From an uncultured Paracoccaceae bacterium (GTDB lineage: Bacteria; Pseudomonadota; Alphaproteobacteria; Rhodobacterales; Rhodobacteraceae): a DNA stretch of 64,000 nucleotides. Below the pieces are notes generated by a model. That model was not told the origin of the DNA and searched no databases. It saw only the letters and a program-made list of their open reading frames with translations. The stretch covers positions 1 to 64,000 of the forward strand of contig CANLDN010000006.1 of assembly GCA_947489445.1 (NCBI GenBank). The letters run 5' to 3'. A program made the position numbers and the translations under genes. Shown piece after piece: positions 39,448 to 48,052 of the stretch (its first letter is position 1; each line of letters starts with the position of its first letter).

Positions 39448-40241
39448 TGCCCAAGGAGCTTCTTGATCCCGCAATGTCCCAGGTGCTTGATGATCTGCGG
39501 CAGAGCGATGAGCCGTTTGCGATTGCCACGATCGTGCGGACCGCCGGGGCGACCGCTGCAAAACCGGGTGCGACGGCCTTGTTGCGTGCGGATGGCACGA
39601 TCCTGCATGGCTGGCTTGGCGGGGGCTGCACCCGTGGCGCGGTCAAGGCGGCCGCCGTAAAGGCGCTGGCCGAAGGGCAGGCGCAACTGATTTCCATCGC
39701 GCCCGAAGACGTTCTTTCGGACAAGGGCCTGCAAGCGGGGGATCATGTGGATGGCGTGCATTTTGCGCGTAACGGCTGCCCTTCGAAAGGATCGATAGAT
39801 ATCTTTATCGAACCGTGCCTGCCACGTCCGCAATTGGTGATTTTCGGGTCGTCCCCGGTGGCGCGCGCCTTGCAAGAGCTGGGCCCGCGTTTTGACTGGG
39901 ACGTAACCTGTTTGAACGCAGATGATCCACTTGGCCCTATTGCTGCGGGTCGCCTTCATGCCGTGGTCGTGGCAACGCAGGGACAAGGCGATCTTGCGGC
40001 GCTGAAAACCGCGCTGAACAGTGACACGGACTACCTCGCCTTTGTCGGTAGTCGTCGGAAATACGCAGCACTTTCAACGCGTTTGGCGGAGGCAGATATT
40101 TCCGCCAGCCGCATTGCGGCGGTCCATGCGCCAGCGGGATTGGATATCGGCGCTGTCACCCCAGAAGAGATTGCCCTGTCTATTCTCGCTGAATTGACGC
40201 AGGTGCGGCGGCGCGCGCTGAGCCAGTCGGCGGCTGTCTGA
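39444..40241 (+). CDS. coxF: XdhC-family maturation factor CoxF
   Basis: This 265-residue protein has the XdhC/CoxF pattern. An N-terminal domain contains FAIATIVRTAGATAAKPGATALLRADGTILHGWLGGGCTRGAV. A C-terminal Rossmann domain starts at PQLVIFGSSPVARALQELG, with YLAFVGSRRKYAALSTRLAE and HAPAGLDIGAVTPEEIALSILAEL. Members bind the molybdenum cofactor and help make its sulfurated form. It is the last recognised cox gene here; coxG, coxB, coxH, coxI and coxK are absent from the window. Confidence 0.93.
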   Translation: MMPKELLDPAMSQVLDDLRQSDEPFAIATIVRTAGATAAKPGATALLRADGTILHGWLGGGCTRGAVKAAAVKALAEGQAQLISIAPEDVLSDKGLQAGDHVDGVHFARNGCPSKGSIDIFIEPCLPRPQLVIFGSSPVARALQELGPRFDWDVTCLNADDPLGPIAAGRLHAVVVATQGQGDLAALKTALNSDTDYLAFVGSRRKYAALSTRLAEADISASRIAAVHAPAGLDIGAVTPEEIALSILAELTQVRRRALSQSAAV

Positions 40242-40432
40242 ACCCGATGTAGAACGTCGCGCCAATTTGACTGTACATCGTGCGTCATCGCCAAGCGCAA
40301 GGGTCCGTTTTTCGCCGATCCCCGAATTGGGCAGGTACAAACTGTTGCGCTGCTTGCCAAATTCCTCAAAACTGCACGCCAAGGGGTACCAAAGCGGCAT
40401 GAATGCGCCGCTGCATAAGAGGGATCAAACCG

Positions 40433-40834
40433 ATGGGTTTCATGAATATCACCAAAAAGGGCGTGGCCATCGCTCTATCCGCACAGCTTGTATTGGCGAC
40501 GCAGGCCGTGACCTTGGCCCAGGCGCAGATGCTGGGCACGGACACCGCCATTGCTAAATATACAGCACTCGCTGATCGGGCCGTCCTGATGGACGAATTG
40601 CAACGCGGCGAAGTCCGTAATCAGATCATCGAACTGGGCGTTGACCCCGCCGAGGCCGAGGCACGTCTTGCCGCTCTGTCTGACGCCGAAATCGCAACAA
40701 TCCTGAACCAGATGGAAAATGACAGTGCGGGCGCTGACATTGTCGGCACACTCTTCACCGTTTTCGTCATCCTGCTGGTCACTGACCTTTTGTGCTTCAC
40801 GCGCGTGTTCAACTTTGTGCGTTGCATCCGCTAA
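40433..40834 (+). CDS. PA2779-like small membrane protein
   Basis: This 133-residue protein has an N-terminal hydrophobic segment (GVAIALSAQLVLATQAVTLAQAQ), a helical region with EVRNQIIELGVDPAEAEARLAALSDAEIATILNQME, and a C-terminal transmembrane helix (IVGTLFTVFVILLVTDLLCFTRVF) ending VRCIR. This layout matches the PA2779 family, a protein of unknown function encoded next to a PA2778-type cysteine peptidase, as here. The start at 40433 (MGFMNITKKG) follows GAGGGATC. The function is unknown; partnership with the next gene is inferred from conserved adjacency. Confidence 0.82.
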   Translation: MGFMNITKKGVAIALSAQLVLATQAVTLAQAQMLGTDTAIAKYTALADRAVLMDELQRGEVRNQIIELGVDPAEAEARLAALSDAEIATILNQMENDSAGADIVGTLFTVFVILLVTDLLCFTRVFNFVRCIR

Positions 40835-41658
40835 GCATCCTCCGCCGGGCGGCGAGCCTTCTGATCCTCAGTTGGCTCGCCGCCTGTGCGGCACCTTTCG
40901 ATCCTGCTGAACGCATCACCGCTGACGTGCCGACGCGCGCGGCGGTGCAGGGCGTGCCGCTGATCCAGCAGGCCGCATTCTATTGCGGACCCACCTCTAT
41001 CGCGATGGTCATGCAATGGTCAGGGCATGATGTCACGCAGAACGATATTGCCAAACTCGCCTTCACCGAAGGGGCAGGTGGAACCTACACTGCGGATATG
41101 ATCGGCAGCGCCCGGCGCAAGGGGCAGCTTGCGGTCGAAATTTCTACCTTCAACCAGCTCATGCGCGAGGTTTCAGCGGGCCACCCCGTCATCGTCTTCC
41201 AAAACCTCGGCCTTGGGATCGCCCCCGTCTGGCATTACGGCGTGGTGACCGGCTACGATCTGCAAAAGGACGAGGTTTACCTGAACTCTGGCCAGCTTGA
41301 CCAAATGGTGTTGCCCTTCGATCTGTTCGAACGGACATGGCGGCGTGGTGGCTTCTGGGGGCTGGTCGTCCTGCCCCCCGATCAATTGCCCGTCAGCGCC
41401 CGCGAACCCGCAATCCTTTCCGCGGCGGCTGCCCTTGAACGGGCAAATCAACTGGACGCCGCAGAAACGCTTTATGAAACAGGTGCAGCGCAATATCCGC
41501 AAAACTGGCTCTGGCAATTCGGCCTTGGCAACACGCGCTATGCGATGGGGGATTTGCGCGGCAGCCGCACCGCGTTACGGCGCGCGCGCAATATGGCGCC
41601 AGACATTCCAGAGATCCGCGCAAACCTCGCCCACGTAGAGGCCGAGCTGGCAGGCTAA
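40822..41658 (+). CDS. PA2778-like C39-type cysteine peptidase lipoprotein
   Basis: This lipoprotein of about 278 residues has signal LSILRRAASLLILSWLAAC with lipobox L-A-A-C. A C39-like papain-fold domain follows: catalytic Cys in AAFYCGPTSIAMVMQ, His in VWHYGVVTGYD and Asn/Asp near VYLNSGQLD. The C-terminal part is TPR-like (AAAALERANQLDAAETLYETGAAQYPQNWLWQFGLGNTRYAMGDLRGS). No ATG fits. TTG at 40822 gives a perfect lipoprotein signal and overlaps the upstream stop by 13 bp, so translation is probably coupled. GTG at 40792 is the alternative. Substrate unknown. Confidence 0.85.
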   Translation: MHPLSILRRAASLLILSWLAACAAPFDPAERITADVPTRAAVQGVPLIQQAAFYCGPTSIAMVMQWSGHDVTQNDIAKLAFTEGAGGTYTADMIGSARRKGQLAVEISTFNQLMREVSAGHPVIVFQNLGLGIAPVWHYGVVTGYDLQKDEVYLNSGQLDQMVLPFDLFERTWRRGGFWGLVVLPPDQLPVSAREPAILSAAAALERANQLDAAETLYETGAAQYPQNWLWQFGLGNTRYAMGDLRGSRTALRRARNMAPDIPEIRANLAHVEAELAG

Positions 41659-42241
41659 TCGCCCCAGGTATTTCGTGACCGTCCGCGAAACACCCAGCTG
41701 GTCGTGTATTTGCAGGGCATAATCTAGCAAACGCTTGAAACCTGGGCACCACGGAAATAGGCGTGAGCCATGCATATCGTGTCGATCATCGCAAACCGCC
41801 CGCAATCCTGTCGGGTTGGCTCGACCGCGTCCCTGTGCCGGGTGTGCATACCGTCTGCAAATCGGCGACGGCGAACCCGAGGGGCTGCACCGCCTTTGGC
41901 CCTTAGGTGGCCGTGACCAAGTTAACCCATCCGAAACACTTCCGACCGTGCGGCGCGTTAATCCCGTCTGCGCCGCATGATCATGCGCATGGTTTGTGCA
42001 TGCTTTCTGCATAGGTTCTGCATCGTCATATTACCAACAAACGCGATGTATTAAGGGCCTCCTGCATCCAACCGCAACAAACCGGCGCAACACACCACCG
42101 ACCGTTGCGTTCACCTGACGGAAACCGGCGTCGCCCATCGGAAATCCGGCATGGCGCAAAAGCGTCGCCTGCGGTCGCCCATGGCCTTTCGCGAAACAGG
42201 TCCGCATGATGTAGTCTGGGCGAAAGAGGCGGAGAATCCAG
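41659..42241. other. 583-bp intergenic region upstream of formate dehydrogenase
   Basis: Open frames here lack recognisable features. The notable content is the dispersed repeat at 41943-42025. The promoter of fdhA must lie in the remaining about 215 bp, or the repeat may be part of it. The fdhA leader ends GGCGGAGAATCCAG before the start codon. Confidence 0.5.
41943..42025 (+). repeat. dispersed intergenic repeat, copy B, with four 11-bp units
   Basis: This is the second copy of the element at 7724-7806, in the same orientation, 65 of 83 bases identical by hand. From 41985 it has four 11-bp units: GCGCATGGTTT, GTGCATGCTTT, CTGCATAGGTT and CTGCATCGTCA. The block ATGCGCATGGTTT is identical in both copies, while the middle of each copy diverges, so the tandem array looks like the constrained part. 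Confidence 0.8.
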
Positions 42242-45007
42242 ATGTCAGACCCGATCACCTTCACGCTTGATGGCGCAACCGTGACGGCCCAACCCGGTGA
42301 AACCATCTGGGAGGTCGCAAATGGTCGCGGCCTGATCATTCCGCATTTGTGCCACAAGCCCGCGCCGGGTTACCGGTCTGACGGCAACTGCCGCGCCTGC
42401 ATGGTTGCCATCGAAGGCGAACGGACCTTGGCGGCCTCCTGCATCCGCGAACCTTCCGAAGGTATGGTCGTCACAACCGATCAGCCGCGTGAAAAACAAG
42501 CGCGCAAGATGGTGATGGAGCTGCTTGTCGCGGACCAGCCGGAACAACAGGTCGCCCATGACAAATCCAGCCACCTTTGGGATATGGCCGCCAAACAGAA
42601 TGTCAGCGAAAGCCGCTTTCCCACCAAAGACGCCGACCACATCCCGCTGCTGGATGACAGTCACGTCGCCATGTCCGTCAATCTTGACGCCTGCATCCAA
42701 TGCGGCCTGTGTGTGCGTGCCTGCCGTGAGGTGCAGGTCAATGACGTTATCGGCATGGCCGGACGGGGTGGCAGCGCCTACCCGGTCTTTGACATGGACG
42801 ACCCCATGGGCGCATCTTCTTGCGTGGCCTGCGGTGAATGCGTTCAGGCCTGCCCCACCGGTGCGCTGCTGCCCGCAACGGTAACGGATGATCAACAAAT
42901 CGGCGATACCAAGGACTACGACCGCGAAATCGAATCTGTTTGCCCTTTCTGCGGCGTTGGGTGTCAGGTCAGCCTCAAGGTCAAAGACAACAAGGTCAAA
43001 TTTGTCGAAGGCATCAACGGCCCCGCCAACGAAGGACGGCTTTGCGTCAAGGGCCGTTTCGGTTTCGACTACATCCATCACGACCACCGCCTGACCAAGC
43101 CCCTGATCCGCCGTGATGACGCCCCCGCCAAGGGGCTGAACGTAGACCCCGGCAACTGGCAAACGCATTTCCGCGAAGCATCGTGGGACGAGGCGCTGGA
43201 TGCAGCGGCAAAGGGTCTGAAAGACATCGGCGGCACGGGTGTCGCGGGCTTTGGCTCTGCCAAATGCACCAACGAAGAAGCCTATTTATTTCAAAAGCTT
43301 ATCCGCCAGGGGTTTGGCCATAACAACGTCGATCACTGTACGCGGCTTTGTCATGCATCATCCGTCGCGGCACTCATGGAAAACGTCGGATCGGGCGCTG
43401 TGACGGCCACATTTAACGAGATTGAAAACGCCGATGTTGCCATCGTCATCGGTGCCAATCCCATCGAAAATCACCCGGTCGCCGCCACCTATTTCAAGCA
43501 ATTCACCAAACGCGGTGGCAAGCTGATCGTGATGGACCCGCGCGGGCAGGCGCTCAAACGGTTTGCGTCGCATATGCTGCAATTCCGCCCCGGTGCGGAT
43601 GTTTCGATGTTGAACGCGATCATGCATGTGATCGTCGAAGAAAACCTTTACGATCAACAATATATCGATGCCTACACGGAAAACTGGGACGCTGAAAAAC
43701 AGCACCTGAAAGACTTCGCACCAGAGAAAATGCAAGACATCTGCGGCATCCGCGCCGACACCTTGCGCGACGTCGCCCGCACCTTTGCAGGGGCCAAGGC
43801 CGCCATGATTTTCTGGGGTATGGGCGTCAGCCAGCACATCCACGGCACCGACAATTCCCGTTGCCTGATCAGCCTCGCGCTGATGACCGGTCAGGTCGGC
43901 CGCCCCGGTTCCGGCCTACATCCGCTGCGCGGTCAGAACAACGTGCAGGGCGCATCCGACGCGGGGCTGATCCCAATGTTCCTGCCGGATTATCAGCCGG
44001 TTGGTGATGATGGTGTGCGGTCCGCTTTTCAGGAGATCTGGGAGGAAGGGACCATCGACCCCAACAAGGGGCTGACCGTGACCGAAATCCTTGATGCGGT
44101 GCATGCGGGCGATATCCACGGCATGTATGTTCTGGGCGAAAACCCCGCCATGTCCGACCCCGATGTCGAACACGCCCGCGATGCGTTGGCCAAGCTCAAG
44201 CACTTGGTTGTACAGGATATTTTTATCACCGAAACCGCCAACTACGCTGATGTGATCCTGCCCGCGTCAGCCTTCGCGGAAAAATCCGGCACCGTCACCA
44301 ACACCAACCGGCAGGTCCAAATGGGCCGCCCCGCAGTGCGGCCCCCGGGTGAGGCGAAAGAGGATTGGTGGATCACCACCGAACTCGCCAAACGACTGGG
44401 GCTCGGCTGGACATATGATCATCCGTCACAGGTTTTCGCCGAAATGGGCAAATCCATGAAATCGCTCGATAATATCACTTGGGATCGGTTAGAGACCCAA
44501 AATGCCGTGACCTACCCGTCACTCTCCCCCGAAGATCCCGGCCAGCCCATCGTCTTTGGCGATGGCTTCCCCCGCCCCGACGGGCGCGCGCGGTTCACCC
44601 CCGCAAACGTAATCGCACCCGACGAAGCCCCCGATGCCGACTATCCCATGATCCTGACAACCGGGCGGCAGCTGGAACACTGGCACACAGGCTCCATGAC
44701 GCGGCGATCCAAAGTGCTCGACGCGGTCGAGCCCGAAGCCAACTGTTCGCTGCATCCCTCCACCCTGCGCAAACTGGGCGTTGAACCCGGCGGGCTGGTC
44801 CGCCTGTCCACGCGCCGCGGCAGCATCGACATCATGGCGCGCGCCGACCGCGCCGTCGCGCCCGATATGGTCTTTGTGCCCTTCGCCTATGTGGAAGCCG
44901 CCGCGAACATCCTGACGAACCCGGCAGTGGACCCTTACGGCAAAATCCCTGAGTTCAAATTTGCCGCCGTGAAGGTAGAAAAAGCAGGCGCAATTGCCGC
45001 AGAATAA
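42242..45007 (+). CDS. fdhA: formate dehydrogenase alpha subunit, cysteine type
   Basis: This 921-residue molybdo- or tungsto-enzyme should oxidise formate to CO2. In order it has an N-terminal [2Fe-2S] domain (LCHKPAPGYRSDGNCRACMVAIEG), a two-[4Fe-4S] ferredoxin module (CIQCGLCVRACREVQ, CVACGECVQACPTG), a further [4Fe-4S] (VCPFCGVGCQVSLKV), and the bis-MGD catalytic domain. The metal-ligating residue in HCTRLCHASSV is Cys370, encoded TGT and not selenocysteine. The layout matches the catalytic subunit of NAD-linked formate dehydrogenases, but no beta/gamma subunits or fdhD follow it. No cytoplasmic-export signal is present. Confidence 0.93.
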   Translation: MSDPITFTLDGATVTAQPGETIWEVANGRGLIIPHLCHKPAPGYRSDGNCRACMVAIEGERTLAASCIREPSEGMVVTTDQPREKQARKMVMELLVADQPEQQVAHDKSSHLWDMAAKQNVSESRFPTKDADHIPLLDDSHVAMSVNLDACIQCGLCVRACREVQVNDVIGMAGRGGSAYPVFDMDDPMGASSCVACGECVQACPTGALLPATVTDDQQIGDTKDYDREIESVCPFCGVGCQVSLKVKDNKVKFVEGINGPANEGRLCVKGRFGFDYIHHDHRLTKPLIRRDDAPAKGLNVDPGNWQTHFREASWDEALDAAAKGLKDIGGTGVAGFGSAKCTNEEAYLFQKLIRQGFGHNNVDHCTRLCHASSVAALMENVGSGAVTATFNEIENADVAIVIGANPIENHPVAATYFKQFTKRGGKLIVMDPRGQALKRFASHMLQFRPGADVSMLNAIMHVIVEENLYDQQYIDAYTENWDAEKQHLKDFAPEKMQDICGIRADTLRDVARTFAGAKAAMIFWGMGVSQHIHGTDNSRCLISLALMTGQVGRPGSGLHPLRGQNNVQGASDAGLIPMFLPDYQPVGDDGVRSAFQEIWEEGTIDPNKGLTVTEILDAVHAGDIHGMYVLGENPAMSDPDVEHARDALAKLKHLVVQDIFITETANYADVILPASAFAEKSGTVTNTNRQVQMGRPAVRPPGEAKEDWWITTELAKRLGLGWTYDHPSQVFAEMGKSMKSLDNITWDRLETQNAVTYPSLSPEDPGQPIVFGDGFPRPDGRARFTPANVIAPDEAPDADYPMILTTGRQLEHWHTGSMTRRSKVLDAVEPEANCSLHPSTLRKLGVEPGGLVRLSTRRGSIDIMARADRAVAPDMVFVPFAYVEAAANILTNPAVDPYGKIPEFKFAAVKVEKAGAIAAE

Positions 45008-45015
45008 TGCACTAA

Positions 45016-45031
45016 TTGAACGCTTGTTCAA
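45016..45031. promoter_or_regulatory. TTGAAC-N4-GTTCAA dyad, candidate TetR-type operator
   Basis: This is a perfect 6-4-6 inverted repeat 9 bp after the fdhA stop and about 120 bp upstream of the acyl-CoA synthetase gene. A TTGACG at 45040-45045 could be the -35 box of that operon. Short TGAAC/GTTCA dyads are common TetR-family targets in fatty-acid and CoA-ester operons. It is also followed by A's, so a weak terminator is an alternative. Confidence 0.5.
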
Positions 45032-45148
45032 AAAATGATTTGACGTATTGCCACTCACCCCCGCAATATAGTTGCGTGGTGCGGATCGCGAGGAGGCGAT
45101 TCACCCGCAGATAAGACCGGAACACACCGGTACGGGAGGAATTTTGGC

Positions 45149-47104
45149 ATGACAGCAACCGCGACCAGCGGACTGAACTCTATTCCCGCCTTGCTTGCGC
45201 AGAACGTTGCACAGCATGGGGCAAAGGCTGCCTATCGCGAAAAGGAATTCGGGATCTGGCAAAGCTGGACATGGGCCGAAGCCGCTGCCGAAATTGATGC
45301 GCTTGCGGCGGGTTTTCTGACGCTTGGGGCCAATGTCGGCGACCACATCGCCATTACCGGGCGCAACCGCCCCGCGCTCTATTGGGCGATGGTGGCTGCG
45401 CAAAAGGCGGGCTGCGTTCCTGTGCCGCTCTATGCCGATGCGGCGGCCGAAGAAATCGCCTATGCGCTCGATCACTGCGGTGCCCGTTTTGTTGTGGCCG
45501 GTGATCAGGAACAGGTTGATAAGATTGCGGATATCCGCGATCAGCTACATGTTTTGGACCACATCGTCTATCTGGATGGGCGTGGACTGCGGAAATATGA
45601 CCACAGCCACATGACGTCCTACGCGGACCTGCAAAAGGCCGGGCGCGAAAGCGGGCAGATGGATGAAATCGAAAAGCGGTCCGCCGCGCTTGGCCCCGAC
45701 GACAAATGCGTGATGCTTTATACCTCCGGGACCACCGGGCGGCCCAAGGGCGTGGTCCTGTCCAATCGCAACGTGATTGAGACCTCCAAAAATTCGGCTG
45801 AGTTTGATCACCTGAAAGCGGGTGATGAGGTGCTGGCCTATCTGCCCATGGCCTGGGTTGGCGATTTCATTTTTTCCATCGGACAGGCCATGTGGACAGG
45901 TTTTTGCGTAAACTGCCCCGAAAGCCCCGATACGATGCAAACCGACCTGCGCGAGATTGGGCCGACCTACTTTTTCGCCCCGCCCCGCGTTTTCGAAATG
46001 CAGCTAACCAACGTCATGATCCGGATGGAGGATGCAGGCCGGTTCAAGAAATGGCTTTTCCACAAATACATGGCCATTGGGCGTGAAATCGGTCCAAAGA
46101 TCCTTGATGGCAAACCCGTGACGGGGATGGAACGGCTGCAATATCGGCTTGCCGATTGGTTGGTGATTGGGCCGTTGAAGAACACCCTTGGCCTCAGCCG
46201 GGTACGCGTCGGCTATACCGCCGGGGAAGCGATTGGGCCGGAGATTTTTGATTTCTACCGTGCGCTGGGCATCAACCTCAAACAGCTATACGGCCAGACC
46301 GAGGCGACGGTGTTTATCACGCAGCAACCCGATGGTGAGGTGCGATCGGATACCGTTGGCGTCCCAAGTCCGGGGGTGGAGTTGAAGATCGCCGAAAATG
46401 GCGAGGTGTTCTATCGCTCGCCGGGTGTTTTCGTCGAATATTACAAGAACGCGGAAAGCACGGCATCGACCAAAGATGCCGAAGGCTGGGTCGCGACCGG
46501 CGACGCGGGTTTCATCGAAGAAGGCACCGGCCATCTGCGGATTATCGACCGGGCCAAGGATGTGGGCAAAATGGCCTCTGGCGCGTTGTTTGCGCCGAAA
46601 TATGTCGAGAACAAGCTGAAGTTCTACCCTGATATTCTGGAGGCCGTCGTTTTTGGCGCGGATCGTGAATACTGCACGGCCTTCATCAATATTGACCTGA
46701 CTGCGGTGGGCAATTGGGCCGAACGCAACAATATCGCCTATTCCAGCTATCAAGAGTTATCGCAGCATCCGCGCGTGCTGGACACGATCCAGGCGCATGT
46801 GGCGGAGGTGAACAAATCCGTCGCGGCCGACGAAATGCTGGCGGGCTGTCAAATTCACCGGTTCCTTGTGCTGCATAAGGAACTTGACGCCGATGACGGC
46901 GAAATGACCCGCACCCGCAAGGTGCGTCGCCGGATCGTGGAAGAGAAATTCGCCGACCTGATTGATGCGCTTTATGGCGGGAAGTCCGAAATCTACACCG
47001 AAACCGAAGTGACCTATGAAGATGGGCGCAAAGGCAAGATCACAGCGACATTGGCGATCCGCGATGCGGCGGTGGAAACTGCCGGAAAGGTAGCTGCGGA
47101 ATGA
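45149..47104 (+). CDS. AMP-binding long-chain acyl-CoA synthetase-like protein
   Basis: This 651-residue adenylate-forming enzyme has the P-loop-like motif LYTSGTTGRPKG (about residues 191-202), then LKQLYGQTEATVFITQ and VATGDAGFIEEGTGHLRIIDRAKDVGKMASGALFAPKYVEN with the hinge and catalytic-domain motifs. It should activate a carboxylic acid to its CoA ester. It is the first gene of an operon that continues with a complete Liv-type ABC importer, suggesting uptake followed by immediate CoA activation of the same substrate. The substrate (fatty, aromatic or branched acid) is unresolved. Confidence 0.92.
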   Translation: MTATATSGLNSIPALLAQNVAQHGAKAAYREKEFGIWQSWTWAEAAAEIDALAAGFLTLGANVGDHIAITGRNRPALYWAMVAAQKAGCVPVPLYADAAAEEIAYALDHCGARFVVAGDQEQVDKIADIRDQLHVLDHIVYLDGRGLRKYDHSHMTSYADLQKAGRESGQMDEIEKRSAALGPDDKCVMLYTSGTTGRPKGVVLSNRNVIETSKNSAEFDHLKAGDEVLAYLPMAWVGDFIFSIGQAMWTGFCVNCPESPDTMQTDLREIGPTYFFAPPRVFEMQLTNVMIRMEDAGRFKKWLFHKYMAIGREIGPKILDGKPVTGMERLQYRLADWLVIGPLKNTLGLSRVRVGYTAGEAIGPEIFDFYRALGINLKQLYGQTEATVFITQQPDGEVRSDTVGVPSPGVELKIAENGEVFYRSPGVFVEYYKNAESTASTKDAEGWVATGDAGFIEEGTGHLRIIDRAKDVGKMASGALFAPKYVENKLKFYPDILEAVVFGADREYCTAFINIDLTAVGNWAERNNIAYSSYQELSQHPRVLDTIQAHVAEVNKSVAADEMLAGCQIHRFLVLHKELDADDGEMTRTRKVRRRIVEEKFADLIDALYGGKSEIYTETEVTYEDGRKGKITATLAIRDAAVETAGKVAAE

Positions 47105-47162
47105 CGATGCGACGCTCGCCTGCGGCTGCGCCCCGCCCGCCATCCCGTGAGGAGGTTCGCAT

Positions 47163-47981
47163 ATGAAAGATACCGTTGAACCCTACACAACCCCCGACGG
47201 GCGCACCATTGGCGGCGTCCTGATGGATATGCGCAACATCACCCTACGTTTTGGCGGGGTTGAGGCGATCAAGGATATCTCGCTCAATATCCGCGAGGGC
47301 GAAATCCGCGCGATCATTGGCCCTAATGGGGCTGGCAAATCCTCTATGCTCAACGTCATTTCGGGCTTTTATAACCCGCAAGAGGGCGAGGTCTGGTTCC
47401 GTGGCGAGAAACGCCCGCCAATGAAGCCGTATCAGGTGGCGCGCCTTGGTATTGCGCGGACTTTCCAGAACATTGCGTTGTTCGAAGGGATGACGGTGCT
47501 TGATAACGTCATGACCGGACGGCTGACGCATATGAAAAGCAATATGCTCGCCCAGGCCATCTGGCGCGGCAAGGCCGAGCAGGAAGAGGTTGCGAACCGG
47601 GAAGTCGTTGAAAAAATTATTGATTTTCTCGAAATCCAGGCCATTCGCAAGACCCCAGTCGGGCGACTGCCCTATGGTTTGAAGAAGCGTGTCGAACTCG
47701 CGCGGGCCTTGGCAGCGGAACCGAAACTGCTGCTGCTGGACGAACCGATGGCGGGCATGAACGTCGAGGAAAAAGAGGATATGAGCCGCTTTATTCTTGA
47801 TGTGAATGATGAATTCGGCACCACCATCGCGCTGATAGAACATGATATGGGCGTGGTCATGGACCTGTCCGACCGTGTGGTTGTGATGGATTACGGGCGC
47901 AAGATCGGCGACGGCACCCCCGATGAGGTGCGCAACAACGAACAGGTGATCGATGCCTATCTGGGGGTGGCGCATGATTAA
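47163..47981 (+). CDS. livG: branched-chain-type ABC transporter ATPase LivG
   Basis: This 272-residue ATPase has Walker A IIGPNGAGKSSMLNVISG, the Liv-specific insertion (GIARTFQNIALFEGMTVLDNVMTGR), signature LPYGLKKRVELARALAAEP, where LPYG replaces LSGG as usual in LivG, and Walker B LLLLDEPMAGMNVEE. It is one of two ATPases of the importer. GGAGGTTCGCAT precedes the ATG. It follows the acyl-CoA synthetase gene by 58 bp. Confidence 0.93.
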   Translation: MKDTVEPYTTPDGRTIGGVLMDMRNITLRFGGVEAIKDISLNIREGEIRAIIGPNGAGKSSMLNVISGFYNPQEGEVWFRGEKRPPMKPYQVARLGIARTFQNIALFEGMTVLDNVMTGRLTHMKSNMLAQAIWRGKAEQEEVANREVVEKIIDFLEIQAIRKTPVGRLPYGLKKRVELARALAAEPKLLLLDEPMAGMNVEEKEDMSRFILDVNDEFGTTIALIEHDMGVVMDLSDRVVVMDYGRKIGDGTPDEVRNNEQVIDAYLGVAHD

Positions 47982-48018
47982 GCAAAACCCAGTCCGGGAC
48001 TTCAACCCCAACAAACAG

Positions 48019-48039
48019 GCCCCGGATCTGCTCCGGGGC
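48019..48039 (+). promoter_or_regulatory. hairpin immediately before livH ribosome-binding site
   Basis: GCCCCGGA (48019-48026) pairs perfectly with TCCGGGGC (48032-48039) around a 5-nt loop. It ends about 3 nt before the GGAGG of livH and has no T-run, so it more likely tunes translation or RNA decay between livG and livH than terminates transcription. Confidence 0.55.
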
Positions 48040-48052
48040 TGCGGAGGCGCAT

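Noticed and set aside
40267..40557. Overlapping frames between coxF and the PA2779-like gene
   Set aside because: They run into the PA2779 gene in another frame and show no family features. The gap more likely holds a promoter or leader.
44217..44230. GGATATTTTTATCACC, resembling the inverted-repeat arm at 1907
   Set aside because: It lies inside fdhA coding sequence and matches only the first ten or so bases of the arm.
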